Shown here: one piece after another, positions 1 through 8,181 of the stretch | How the letters are laid out: each line of letters begins with the position of its first letter | Numbering within the stretch: the first letter of the stretch is position 1 | Assembly: GCA_017991835.1 (NCBI GenBank) | Contig: JAGOPY010000003.1 | Coordinates: forward strand, 186,001 to 250,000 | Length of the DNA stretch: 64,000 bases | Source: Bacteroidales bacterium | GTDB taxonomy: Bacteria; Bacteroidota; Bacteroidia; Bacteroidales; JAGOPY01 | Reading direction: 5' to 3' | Position numbers and translations under genes: made by a program | The notes under the pieces: model-generated | Seen by the model: the letters and a program-made list of their open reading frames with translations, nothing else | What the model was told of the DNA's origin: nothing | Database searches by the model: none

Positions 1-1389
1 TCTTGATATGGAATTATTGGGCCCCGTATATGTTTTCGGATTGCCCAGGTGGCAGTTTATGCAAAGATCCCTTAAATGCCTGTCAGCCGCGGAATTACCA
101 ACATCTTTCACATGGGCCCGGATATCCGGCGTGGCCGCTTCGCCAAAAACATATCGGTTCACCGAAATTACGCCGCTCATAGTGGTCATAAGCGATCCTT
201 CAATCCGGTCTGGAATTCCGGGATGGCATGAAGCTGTTCCGCAACTTCGCCTGGCGTCAGCCAGTTGCCCGGGAACCAGGATCATATTCCTGTGTGCCAA
301 GTGCTTATCCAGGGTAGCTGGGTTCCCGCCATGGCAGGATGAGCAACCGACGGCCGCCGGATCATGTGCAACCGATAATCCCTTTACATTGTCATGGCAC
401 ACCAGGCAACCTTCGTAATGCCCGTTAACCAGGGGAACCGGTCCGGAAAAATCATGATCTTCAGGGACTGATAGTGCAAGGGGCCGGATGGCAACTCCCA
501 TCCATCCTTTGTCATGAATATTCCAGGGAAATCGCAAGGATTGGTCGAAATCCCTGAAAAACAAACCGGTAACGGTAAGTAAACCATAGAAAAGAAAGAA
601 AACGGCTATACTAATCTTTATACGCCTGTTCTGAACCGGCCCGGTTGCCGAAACAATTCCCAGGCCGGCAAGAAAAACAGCGACCAAAACCCATATCAAG
701 GCAGGTCTTGAAAAATAACGCAGGAATTCCTGCAATCCGACAAAATACCAGGGGCCTTTTCCCGTCTCCACTCCAAAAAATGGATGAAGGAAATAGCTGA
801 TTATCAATATAAAAAACGTCAGCAGGAAAAAACTTCCCGCAGGCGGCCAGAATTTTCGGTAATGTTCCGCAATAACGGCAACAATAATGATCGTCGCCGT
901 GGCAATGTGGTGCATGAACAACGTTAAAAATGAAGGTTCATTTCCGGTAATGGAAAAAGATAAAAGGGATCCAACCCACGGTATCTCCCGGAACAAAGCA
1001 GACAATACCCTGAAGGCTGAAACGGAATCGGCATCCCCTTTGAGGATAAAACCACTGATCATCACAAAAAAGATCACAGGGACCGAAAGGGTCAGCCTCC
1101 ACCATACAGCTCTGGTTACCAACTTTTCCGATTTCCGCAAAAGGTGCTCAGTGATATGTAATAAGGTCAAAGCCAGGAATAACTGCGCGCTCCAGTAATG
1201 CACATTCCGGAAATAGACAGCAGAAGGGTTATCGATCATGATAAGGCTGAGGGAATTAAGAGGAGAAGCGGCATCGTAAGGCAGCGAGACGAAGATACCG
1301 GATAGAATGCAAATTATCAGCGAAGATAAGGCTAGCCCGCCGACCGTGTCGTTGAGGTATTTTTGCACTATGTCGAAAAACCGGATCAT
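1..1389 (-). CDS. Cytochrome b / multiheme cytochrome c fusion (partial, C-terminus beyond window)
   Basis: The minus strand is open from an ATG at 1389 to the window edge (463 codons, no stop), so the gene is C-terminally cut. Translated by hand, it starts MIRFFDIVQKYLNDTVGG and has hydrophobic helices typical of a bc-complex cytochrome b. One helix has two His 14 apart (H-X13-H, in HYWSAQ...TLLH) and a later one has H-X14-H, the b6-like spacing of haem ligands. GPWYFVGLQEF stands where the quinol-site PEWY motif sits in bc1/b6f. After about residue 310 it becomes soluble with haem c motifs CLVCH, CSSCH, CINCH and a CX4CH (CGTASCH). It begins 3 bp after the Rieske stop, so the two are cotranscribed. 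Inferred role: quinol-oxidising bc-type complex handing electrons to its own periplasmic haems. Confidence 0.85.
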   Translation of the reverse strand, partial: MIRFFDIVQKYLNDTVGGLALSSLIICILSGIFVSLPYDAASPLNSLSLIMIDNPSAVYFRNVHYWSAQLFLALTLLHITEHLLRKSEKLVTRAVWWRLTLSVPVIFFVMISGFILKGDADSVSAFRVLSALFREIPWVGSLLSFSITGNEPSFLTLFMHHIATATIIIVAVIAEHYRKFWPPAGSFFLLTFFILIISYFLHPFFGVETGKGPWYFVGLQEFLRYFSRPALIWVLVAVFLAGLGIVSATGPVQNRRIKISIAVFFLFYGLLTVTGLFFRDFDQSLRFPWNIHDKGWMGVAIRPLALSVPEDHDFSGPVPLVNGHYEGCLVCHDNVKGLSVAHDPAAVGCSSCHGGNPATLDKHLAHRNMILVPGQLADARRSCGTASCHPGIPDRIEGSLMTTMSGVISVNRYVFGEAATPDIRAHVKDVGNSAADRHLRDLCINCHLGNPKTYTGPNNSISR

Positions 1390-1392
1390 CTT

Positions 1393-1803
1393 TCAGGTAT
1401 AAATGATCAGATTGTTTTCGTGTATTGTAAAAATAAGCGTTTTCAACGGATTCAGCGCAGGCCCTTTCCGGATATTTCCGTCTTTCAGATCAAACTCCGA
1501 ACCGTGGCACGGACATCTGAGAAGGCCATCACCGGCCGGCTCAAGGCGGCAACCCAAATGGGTACACCGGGTTGAATAAACTGTGAATTCTCCGCTTTCC
1601 CTGATAATAACGAACTCCTCCGCATAGAAAACATCACCGGAAATATCTTCGATTGGAACCACAGATTTAACAGTTCCTTCCCTTTTTTGGGCCCTTTTCG
1701 CCATGGCATTCCAGATGCCTGCCAAAGGGATCAGCATAAGCGTTCCCAGAGTCAGGATAAACCTTCGCCGGCCCTTTCCGTCTGCTTCCCGGATTCTCAT
1801 CAT
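1393..1803 (-). CDS. Rieske [2Fe-2S] protein with Tat signal
   Basis: The Rieske ligands are plain: CTHLGC followed 12 residues later by CPCHGS, the two Cys-His pairs that hold the high-potential cluster. The N-terminus carries GRRRFILTL and then a hydrophobic stretch ending near AMA, a twin-arginine signal/anchor as usual for Rieske subunits. The frame can be read from a GTG at 1833, but I prefer the ATG at 1803 (136 aa; a second ATG is at 1800), which puts the twin arginines near the start. The stop lies 3 bp before the cytochrome b/c gene, and the pair is divergent from the molybdoenzyme operon. Inferred partner of the downstream cytochrome in a quinol:cytochrome oxidoreductase. The Tat dependence is notable because tatC lies in the same island. 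Confidence 0.9.
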   Translation of the reverse strand: MMRIREADGKGRRRFILTLGTLMLIPLAGIWNAMAKRAQKREGTVKSVVPIEDISGDVFYAEEFVIIRESGEFTVYSTRCTHLGCRLEPAGDGLLRCPCHGSEFDLKDGNIRKGPALNPLKTLIFTIHENNLIIYT

Positions 1804-1864
1804 GCTAAATTCTGAAAAGAAAATGATATCCACTTCAATTTTCCGGAAGGGTTAAATTTATAAT

Positions 1865-1880
1865 ATGTATTTATATACAT
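1865..1880. promoter_or_regulatory. Palindrome in the divergent Rieske / molybdoenzyme promoter region
   Basis: A perfect 6-4-6 inverted repeat ATGTAT-TTAT-ATACAT lies in the 200-bp region between the two divergent respiratory transcripts. The geometry is like CRP/FNR-type operators, but the half site does not match a classic FNR box (TTGAT). The region is AT-rich, so chance is possible. No regulator gene is visible nearby. Confidence 0.3.
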
Positions 1881-1931
1881 TCTAAATTAGAGTGAAACCC
1901 TCTTTCTTTATGTGTACGTATCTATATTCAT

Positions 1932-1939
1932 TAAATTTG
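1932..1939 (+). promoter_or_regulatory. Candidate -7 element for the sulfur operon
   Basis: TAAATTTG matches the Bacteroidota -7 consensus TAnnTTTG, about 67 bases before the molybdoenzyme ATG. The -33 region about 20 bases upstream reads TTTATG rather than a clean TTTG, so the call is tentative. Confidence 0.4.
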
Positions 1940-2005
1940 CTTGCTTCGAAAACAACCAAAGGTCATCCAAAAACCTATACTTAAATTGCTGTTAATCAAT
2001 ATATA

Positions 2006-4252
2006 ATGAAAAGCAGGCGAGATTTTATCAAGATTTCCGCATTAGGGATCGGAGGCGCGGCCGTTGCCGGGAGCGCTATTAAATGGGTTTGGGGCAATAA
2101 AAATGAGAATAATGAATCTGCAGCCACTTCGGATTTACCCTCATTAACCCGTTATCCCACATATTGCGAAATTTGTTTTTGGAAATGTGCGGGATGGGTT
2201 TACCTGAATGAAGAGGGTAAGATTCAGAAAATCATTGGAAATGAGCAGGATCCGCATTGCAACGGGCGTTTATGCCCGCGGGGGACGGGCGGGCCCGGGA
2301 TGTACCATGATCCCGACCGACTCAAAACACCTCTTATCCGGGCAGAAGAAAACGGAAGGCAGTTTTTCCGCGAAGCTTCCTGGGATGAAGCACTCAACCT
2401 GGTGGCCGACAGGATGAAACAGATCGCTGCTAAACATGGTCCGGCCGGTATGGCCTTGTTCAACCACGGTTCATCGGGTACTTATTTTGGGCATTTGCTG
2501 AAAGCCTATGGTTCGGGAAACATCACCGCTCCCTCTTATGCGCAATGCCGCGGGCCGAGGGAAGTTGGCTTCGAGCTGACATTTGGCGGCGGTCTTGGTT
2601 CACCCGAGCCAACGGATATACGTGATACCCGATGCCTGGTCCTGATCGGATCTCATCTTGGCGAGAACATGCACAATGGCCAGGTCCAGGAGATGTCGGA
2701 CGCCATCGACAGAGGCGCCACGATCATTACGGTCGACCCGCGCTTTTCGACCGCAGCCAGCAAATCGAAGTACTGGCTTCCGATTAAACCTGCCACCGAC
2801 ATGGCGCTCCTGCTTGCCTGGATCAATGTGATCATCACTGAAAACCTTTACGACAGGGACTATGTCGAAAAATACACGATGGGGCTTGAACAGCTCAGGG
2901 CCCACGTGGAAAAGATGACGCCGGAATGGGCTTACGGAATTACCACGATCAAGCCTCACATTATCCGCGAAACGGCACGGGCCATGGCCAACGCCTCCCC
3001 TGCCGTCATCGTGCATCCCGGAAGGCATGTCACCTGGTATGGCGACGACACGCAGCGCTCCAGGGCCATTGCTATCCTCAACGCTTTGCTGGGCTCCTGG
3101 GGTCGCCGCGGAGGGTTCTATTTCAAAGAGAGCCTTTCCATTCCCGACTTTCCACACCCGGAATATCCAAAACCGGCCTGGTCATGGAAAGATACACTGG
3201 ACGGAAAATATCCTCTGGCGAGGCTCTCCGTCGCAAACGCCATCGTCGATGCCTCCATTCCTGCCGAAGGAAAAGAACATACTATCCGGGGATGGATCGT
3301 CAGCGGTACCAACCTGCCGATGACTATGCCGCAAAAGGATCAGCTCCTCAAAGCCATGCAGGCGCTCGATCTGCTGGTGGTTGTCGATACGATGCCCATG
3401 GAGATCACCGGTTATGCCGATGTGGTATTGCCCGAATGCACCTACCTGGAACGGTATGATGAACTGCGCGATTCTCCTGCACGCGAGCCATTCCTGGGAT
3501 TCCGCATGCCGGCCGCAACACCGATGTACGAAAGCAAACCGGCCTGGTGGATTGCCAAACAACTTGGAGAACGGCTGGGACTGGGCGCTTATTTCAATTA
3601 TACCGATTACAAAGAAGTGCTGGCCTGGCAGTTGAACCAGCTTGGAACGTCTATCGAAGAAATGGAGCGTATGGGTGTTAAAAAATTTGAACGCTCTTCC
3701 GGATCGCTCTACATGGAAGAGGGCCAGCCCATGGAATTCAATACCAATTCAGGCAGGATAGAGCTTTACAGCACAGAACTGGCATCGCTCGGCTTCGATC
3801 CCATGCCGGTTTACACGGCGCATCCCGAGCCCCCGCCCGGATTTTACCGGCTGATATACGGCCGGGCTCCGATGCACACTTTCAGCCGGACGGCCAATAA
3901 TCCCAACCTGGTCGACCTGATGAAAGAAAACTCGGTGTGGATACATCCCGATGTGGCAGATATCTGGGGATTAAAGAAAGATCAGTACATCTGGCTTAAG
4001 AACCAGGATGGGGTTACGTCGCACTTCCCGATAAAAGTCAGGATAACCGAAAGGATCCGGTGGGATTCGGTTTATATGGTACATGGTTTCGGACACCAGG
4101 ATAAAAAACTAAGCCTTGCTTACGGACGTGGGGCAAACGATTCCGACCTGATTACCGAGGTGAAGGTGGATCCGTTAATGGGAGGCACAGGCATGAGAGG
4201 GAATTTTGTAACGATCTTAACGGATAAACCGGGAAAGGAGACTGAATCATGA
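2006..4252 (+). CDS. Molybdopterin oxidoreductase, polysulfide/thiosulfate reductase-like catalytic subunit (PsrA/PhsA type)
   Basis: A 748-aa complex iron-sulfur molybdoenzyme. A twin-arginine signal (SRRDFIK, residues 3-9) precedes a hydrophobic stretch, so it is exported folded. The first [4Fe-4S] site is C54-X2-C57-X3-C61 with C90 (LCPRG). Cys181 in AQCRGPRE sits where PsrA/PhsA enzymes have the molybdenum ligand, rather than the Ser or Asp of DMSO or nitrate reductases. The C-terminal part (FYRLIYGRAPMHTFSRT onwards) is the molybdopterin dinucleotide-binding domain. It shares a 4-bp ATGA overlap with the next gene, so translation is coupled. The context (NrfD subunit, YeeE-type sulfur transporters, rhodanese-like proteins) points to an inorganic sulfur substrate. 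Polysulfide, thiosulfate or tetrathionate cannot be told apart from sequence, and the physiological direction is open. Confidence 0.88.
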   Translation: MKSRRDFIKISALGIGGAAVAGSAIKWVWGNKNENNESAATSDLPSLTRYPTYCEICFWKCAGWVYLNEEGKIQKIIGNEQDPHCNGRLCPRGTGGPGMYHDPDRLKTPLIRAEENGRQFFREASWDEALNLVADRMKQIAAKHGPAGMALFNHGSSGTYFGHLLKAYGSGNITAPSYAQCRGPREVGFELTFGGGLGSPEPTDIRDTRCLVLIGSHLGENMHNGQVQEMSDAIDRGATIITVDPRFSTAASKSKYWLPIKPATDMALLLAWINVIITENLYDRDYVEKYTMGLEQLRAHVEKMTPEWAYGITTIKPHIIRETARAMANASPAVIVHPGRHVTWYGDDTQRSRAIAILNALLGSWGRRGGFYFKESLSIPDFPHPEYPKPAWSWKDTLDGKYPLARLSVANAIVDASIPAEGKEHTIRGWIVSGTNLPMTMPQKDQLLKAMQALDLLVVVDTMPMEITGYADVVLPECTYLERYDELRDSPAREPFLGFRMPAATPMYESKPAWWIAKQLGERLGLGAYFNYTDYKEVLAWQLNQLGTSIEEMERMGVKKFERSSGSLYMEEGQPMEFNTNSGRIELYSTELASLGFDPMPVYTAHPEPPPGFYRLIYGRAPMHTFSRTANNPNLVDLMKENSVWIHPDVADIWGLKKDQYIWLKNQDGVTSHFPIKVRITERIRWDSVYMVHGFGHQDKKLSLAYGRGANDSDLITEVKVDPLMGGTGMRGNFVTILTDKPGKETES

Positions 4253-4782
4253 GATATGCAATGGCTATCGATACCCGGAAATGCGTAGGCTGCAGCGACT
4301 GTGTCGTTGCATGCCAGCTGGAAAATAATGTGCCGGTTGGCTTTTGCCGGGATTGGGTGACCGAATCGGTCCACGGAAGTTATCCGAATGTCGAGCTGGA
4401 GATCCGTTCAGAAAGGTGCAACCATTGTGAAAATGCCCCTTGCGTGAGGTGCTGCCCGACAGGCGCCAGCCATATTGTGGAAGGGGGAATCGTGCTGGTG
4501 ACCGGGAACAAATGCATCGGCTGCGGGGCCTGCATCCAGTCGTGTCCGTACGATGCCCGCTATTCGCACCCGGAAGGCTATGTGGATAAATGCACCTTCT
4601 GCCACCACATGGTTTCAAAGGGAGGTGATCCGGCCTGTGTAGCAGTCTGCCCGACCAAATGTATGTACTTCGGCGACCTGGATGACCCTAACAGTAAGGT
4701 TTCCAACGCATTAAAAAACAGGAAATTCAAAGTACTTGCCCCGGAAGCCGGGACTAATCCGCAGATTTATTATCTAATTTAA
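4249..4782 (+). CDS. Four-cluster ferredoxin-like electron transfer subunit (PsrB/PhsB type)
   Basis: A 177-aa protein with the four cysteine groups of molybdoenzyme beta subunits: CVGCSDCVVAC, CNHCENAPCVRCC, CIGCGACIQSC and CTFC...CVAVC, enough for four [4Fe-4S] clusters. It relays electrons between the NrfD quinone-site subunit and the molybdenum subunit. It has no signal peptide of its own and would be carried across the membrane by the Tat signal of its partner, as usual in the family. The start overlaps the catalytic gene stop (ATGA). The NrfD gene follows 17 bp downstream. Confidence 0.92.
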   Translation: MRYAMAIDTRKCVGCSDCVVACQLENNVPVGFCRDWVTESVHGSYPNVELEIRSERCNHCENAPCVRCCPTGASHIVEGGIVLVTGNKCIGCGACIQSCPYDARYSHPEGYVDKCTFCHHMVSKGGDPACVAVCPTKCMYFGDLDDPNSKVSNALKNRKFKVLAPEAGTNPQIYYLI

Positions 4783-4799
4783 TCTCTTTATAACTGGAT

Positions 4800-5741
4800 A
4801 TGAAAGAAGAATTATTCGTCAGCGGTCGCGATATTCCCAATATCGACCCTTTTCTGAATATCTGGCACTGGCAGATCCCCATATACCTTTACCTGGGTGG
4901 GCTTGCGGCCGGCATTCTTTTCTTTGCGGGAATTTTTACCATCCTGAACAAGGAAAAAGAGATGCCGGCAACGGTAAAGTGGGCACCAATGCTGGTTCCC
5001 GGCGCATTAGTCATCGGCCTGCTGATGCTGTTCCTTGACCTGAAGCACCAGCTCTTTTTCTGGAGACTTTACACGACCGTACGTTTTGAATCCCCGATGT
5101 CGTGGGGTGCCTGGGTGCTGATGGCCGTTACCCCGCTGTCGTTCATCTGGGCGGCAACATACATTAAAGAGATCAGGCCCGAGTGGAACTGGAAGTTCAA
5201 TCTCCTGGAGAAATTTGAAGCATTCGCTGTTAAAAACCGGAAACCGATGGCATGGATTTTCATCGTCCTGTCAGTAGTTCTGGGTATTTATACCGGGATC
5301 CTGCTCTCTGCCTTTAATGCACGCCCGCTCTGGAATAATTCTATCCTGGGGCCGCTTTTCCTGGTCTCCGGTCTTTCCACCGGTACCGCCGTCATCATGT
5401 GGATCACAAAAAATCCCCGGGAACGCATCATTATGAGCCGGATCGACCTGGTCCTTATCATCGTGGAACTTTTCTTTATCACACATATGATGATGGGGAT
5501 GCTGGCCGGGTCATCGGTTCAGATTGCCGCGGCCGGCCTGTTCCTTGGCGGGCAGTTCACCGTATCCTTCTGGGTGTTTGTGATCGTCCTCGGATTGGTC
5601 TTCCCGGCGGTACTGGAAATCCTTGAACTGGCGGGCTTCAAAATCCCGGTAGCTATTCCAGCCTTGCTGATTCTTTTTGGCGGCCTGGTCTTTCGGTTTA
5701 TTATGGTGGAGGCCGGACAAATTACCCGTTATCTTTATTAA
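4800..5741 (+). CDS. NrfD/PsrC family quinone-interacting membrane subunit
   Basis: A 313-aa integral membrane protein with about eight hydrophobic segments. The N-terminal IWHWQIPIYLYLGGLAAG is the typical opening of PsrC/NrfD proteins. It anchors the molybdoenzyme-ferredoxin pair and exchanges electrons with (mena)quinone. Together with the two preceding genes it forms a complete ABC set of the Psr/Phs/Ttr group. The order catalytic-ferredoxin-NrfD and the tight spacing argue for one transcript. The YeeE-type genes start 18 bp after its stop. Confidence 0.92.
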   Translation: MKEELFVSGRDIPNIDPFLNIWHWQIPIYLYLGGLAAGILFFAGIFTILNKEKEMPATVKWAPMLVPGALVIGLLMLFLDLKHQLFFWRLYTTVRFESPMSWGAWVLMAVTPLSFIWAATYIKEIRPEWNWKFNLLEKFEAFAVKNRKPMAWIFIVLSVVLGIYTGILLSAFNARPLWNNSILGPLFLVSGLSTGTAVIMWITKNPRERIIMSRIDLVLIIVELFFITHMMMGMLAGSSVQIAAAGLFLGGQFTVSFWVFVIVLGLVFPAVLEILELAGFKIPVAIPALLILFGGLVFRFIMVEAGQITRYLY

Positions 5742-5759
5742 TCTTAAGATATTTATTAT

Positions 5760-6293
5760 ATGATGGAAAATAACAGAAAGGACCGGAGCCAGAACTACCT
5801 CAATCCCTATTTCGGCGGGGTACTTCTCGGCATTGTCCTCATCCTCACTTTTTATATAACCGGAAGAGGATTAGGCGCCAGCGGCGCCGCTAAAAGCACG
5901 GTAGTGACCACAATTCAGTCGGTCGCTCCCGAATATGCAAAAAAGTCACACTATGTTTCACAGTTTATAAGCGATAATAACCATCCCATGAACAACTGGC
6001 TGGTGTTCGAGGTACTGGGGGTGTTCGCCGGCGCTTTCCTGTCGGGAACGCTTTACGGCCGCCTGAAACCCAGGGTGGAACATTCCCCGAAAATCACCTC
6101 GAAAAAACGCCTTGTGGTGGCGCTTCTCGGAGGCCTCCTGTTTGGTTTCGGCTCACAGGTAGCCAGGGGATGCACCAGCGGCGCAGCCCTGTCGGGGATG
6201 GCCGTACTCTCGTTCGGGGGAATTATTACCATGATGGGCATTTTTGGCTCAGCTTACCTTTTTAGCTGGATATTTAAAAGACTCTGGATTTAA
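5760..6293 (+). CDS. YeeE/YedE family sulfur transporter, first half-size subunit
   Basis: A 177-aa membrane protein of the YeeE/YedE (TsuA) family, which imports thiosulfate in characterised cases through conserved cysteines on the pathway. The signature GCTSGAALSGMAVLSFGG carries one such cysteine. It is about half the length of the single-chain transporters, and the next gene supplies the other half, the usual split arrangement in Bacteroidota and Proteobacteria. Two adjacent ATGs allow a start one codon later. Placed directly after the psr-like genes, it probably moves the reduced sulfur species that the enzyme makes or uses. Substrate is inferred. Confidence 0.85.
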   Translation: MMENNRKDRSQNYLNPYFGGVLLGIVLILTFYITGRGLGASGAAKSTVVTTIQSVAPEYAKKSHYVSQFISDNNHPMNNWLVFEVLGVFAGAFLSGTLYGRLKPRVEHSPKITSKKRLVVALLGGLLFGFGSQVARGCTSGAALSGMAVLSFGGIITMMGIFGSAYLFSWIFKRLWI

Positions 6294-6304
6294 TTTGTAA
6301 AACA

Positions 6305-6895
6305 ATGGGACCTCTTATACCAAACGATATTATACCGGCCGACTGGAACAATGCCATCGCCCTGTTATTAGGTATGGCCTTCGGCTTCGTGCTCGAAGCC
6401 TCCGGCTTCTCCTCCTCCCGAAGGATCATGGGGACATTTTTCGGATACGATTTTGTAGTCCTCAGGGTTTTCTTTACCGCAGCCGTCACCTCCATGATCG
6501 GTATTCTCTACCTCGATTATTTCGGGTGGGTCGATTTCGGCCAGCTTTACATCCATCCTACGTATCTTATGTCGGCGATCATCGGCGGTGTGATCATGGG
6601 ATTCGGGTTTGCCCTGGGAGGATATTGCCCCGGGACAAGCTACTGCGCCGTCGCCATCGGAAAACTCGATGCCCTGGCTTACTCCATCGGGCTGTTTATC
6701 GGGATCTATCTCTTTACCTTTGCTTATCCGCTGCTTGAAGGATTGTACAACGGAAGTTTTATGGGGTATGTTACTGCACCGGAGGTCATGGGGATCAATC
6801 AGTACCTGTTTGTATTTTTCGTCGTTATCGCAGCCCTCGGAATGTTTTTCGTAGCCACCATCGTACAACGGAAAGTCAAAAAAGTGGAATATTAA
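6305..6895 (+). CDS. YeeE/YedE family sulfur transporter, second half-size subunit
   Basis: A 196-aa membrane protein and partner of the preceding gene, 11 bp downstream of it. The motif GGYCPGTSYCAVAIGKLDAL contains two cysteines in the position of the second repeat of full-length YeeE/TsuA proteins. About five hydrophobic segments are seen. The two products are expected to assemble into one transporter. The rhodanese-like genes begin 11 bp further on, and rhodanese neighbours are common for this family, which supports handling of sulfane sulfur. Confidence 0.85.
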   Translation: MGPLIPNDIIPADWNNAIALLLGMAFGFVLEASGFSSSRRIMGTFFGYDFVVLRVFFTAAVTSMIGILYLDYFGWVDFGQLYIHPTYLMSAIIGGVIMGFGFALGGYCPGTSYCAVAIGKLDALAYSIGLFIGIYLFTFAYPLLEGLYNGSFMGYVTAPEVMGINQYLFVFFVVIAALGMFFVATIVQRKVKKVEY

Positions 6896-6906
6896 TCCGA
6901 TATCCT

Positions 6907-7521
6907 ATGTCCAGAAAATATATCATACCCGTTGCATTGCTCCTGATCCTGAGCATCGTTCTCGTTCTTCTTCCGCGCAAACAAGATCATAGCCAAATGA
7001 GCCCGGAAGAATTGCTGCGACAAATTAACAGCACCTCGCGCTTCGTAAGCACCGACGAAGTGGCCGACCGGCTGATCCGCAAAGATCCTTCACTGGCCCT
7101 CATTGATGTCAGGAACGATAAGCTGTTCAGCGAATACTCGCTGCCGGGCTCTCTGAATATACCGGTTGATAACATCCTGGCAGATGAGAGCCAGGAAATC
7201 TTATCCCAGGAAGGACTGGAGTTTGTTTTCTATTCAACCGATGACATCCTGGCCGACCAGACCTGGATCATCCTGAAACGCAAGGGATTAAAAAATATTT
7301 ATGTACTGAAAGGCGGGCTGAATGAATGGTTCCGCACCTTTTTCACCAATCCTCCCCCGGCTGAAACTGCCGACTCGGAAGAGTTCGCCCTGTACCAGTT
7401 CAGGATGGGCGTGCGGCAGTATTTCACGGGCACCCCTGCGGATAGCCCCGAAAAGAGCAGCGCTGAAAAGATCATCGTTACCCCGAAAAAGAAAAAATCG
7501 GCCGCCGAGGGCGGTTGCTGA
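6907..7521 (+). CDS. Membrane-anchored rhodanese-like protein without catalytic Cys, with sole Cys at C-terminus (first copy)
   Basis: A 204-aa protein with an N-terminal membrane anchor (IPVALLLILSIVLVLLP) and a periplasmic rhodanese fold: LALIDVRNDKLFSEYSLPGSLNIP is the characteristic first motif. The active-site loop, normally hydrophobic-Y/F-C-X-S/T-G, reads FVFYSTDDILAD, so Ser replaces the persulfide-forming Cys. The whole protein has a single cysteine, and it is the last residue, in a lysine-rich flexible tail ending KKSAAEGGC. The neighbouring paralogue ends identically. Known rhodaneses transfer sulfane sulfur through the loop cysteine. I infer that here the tail cysteine carries sulfur, much as the GGCGG arm of SoxY does, but this is untested. 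Confidence 0.85.
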   Translation: MSRKYIIPVALLLILSIVLVLLPRKQDHSQMSPEELLRQINSTSRFVSTDEVADRLIRKDPSLALIDVRNDKLFSEYSLPGSLNIPVDNILADESQEILSQEGLEFVFYSTDDILADQTWIILKRKGLKNIYVLKGGLNEWFRTFFTNPPPAETADSEEFALYQFRMGVRQYFTGTPADSPEKSSAEKIIVTPKKKKSAAEGGC

Positions 7522-7540
7522 AACTCTTTAATAGAATGCC

Positions 7541-8179
7541 ATGAAAGAATTGAACAGAACCGACCGGCTGACCATCGCCACCACCATGCTGGCCATCATA
7601 CTCATCATCGGGCTGGTGACCATGAGAAAACCGGCTGTCGAATTTGCCATTCCTGCCACAGAGGTCGCGAAGCTGGCTACCGACCCGTCGTATGTCATCC
7701 CAGTGACGATACTGGCCGAAATGATGAAAAACAATGATCCGGCCCTGGCACTGATCGATGTCAGGAATCCCGTAAAATTCAGGCAGGAACACATCCCTTC
7801 AGCTTTGAACATCCCTTCTGCCGATCTGCTCTCGGAACAGAACCTGAATTTGATGAAGAACCTGGCTGAAGAGGATAAAAAAATCATCATCTACGGCGGC
7901 AATCACCTGGAGGCAAATGGTTCCTGGCTGATATTGAAGCAATTGGGCATCAATAATCTTTATATCCTGGATGCCGGATTGGAAGGTTACAACCTATACA
8001 GGCAAAATCTTTCGGTTAATCTCCCTTTTGAAGATGTGAAATCTGAAAGACCGGCTTACAATTACAACGAAATTTTGAATAGTTTTGGGACTTCGTCTTC
8101 TGCACAGGAAACCGGCAAGACCGAACCGGTCAGGATCACTAAAAAAGCCAAAAAGTCTGCTGCCGAAGGCGGGTGCTAA
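7541..8179 (+). CDS. Membrane-anchored rhodanese-like protein without catalytic Cys, with sole Cys at C-terminus (second copy)
   Basis: A 212-aa paralogue of the preceding gene, 19 bp downstream. An N-terminal anchor (TIATTMLAIILIIGLVT) leads to a rhodanese domain with LALIDVRNPVKFRQEHIPSA. The active-site loop reads IIIYGGNHLEANG, so Gly replaces the catalytic Cys. As in the first copy, the only cysteine in the protein is the final residue in KKSAAEGGC. The rest of the two sequences has diverged a good deal, so the shared tail looks selected. It ends 2 bp before the preferred tatC start. Inferred role: periplasmic sulfur carrier or docking protein for the YeeE pair and molybdoenzyme. Confidence 0.85.
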   Translation: MKELNRTDRLTIATTMLAIILIIGLVTMRKPAVEFAIPATEVAKLATDPSYVIPVTILAEMMKNNDPALALIDVRNPVKFRQEHIPSALNIPSADLLSEQNLNLMKNLAEEDKKIIIYGGNHLEANGSWLILKQLGINNLYILDAGLEGYNLYRQNLSVNLPFEDVKSERPAYNYNEILNSFGTSSSAQETGKTEPVRITKKAKKSAAEGGC

Positions 8180-8181
8180 AA

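Noticed and set aside
8..418. Plus-strand open frame of 136 codons at the left edge
   Set aside because: It is the antisense shadow of the cytochrome b/c fusion, whose minus-strand frame carries haem motifs and runs open to the edge.
384..587. Minus-strand 67-codon frame
   Set aside because: It lies out of frame inside the cytochrome b/c gene and shows no protein features.
6907..8179. Rhodanese genes as pseudogenes
   Set aside because: Both frames are intact, keep a signal anchor and share a precise terminal motif, which speaks for function.
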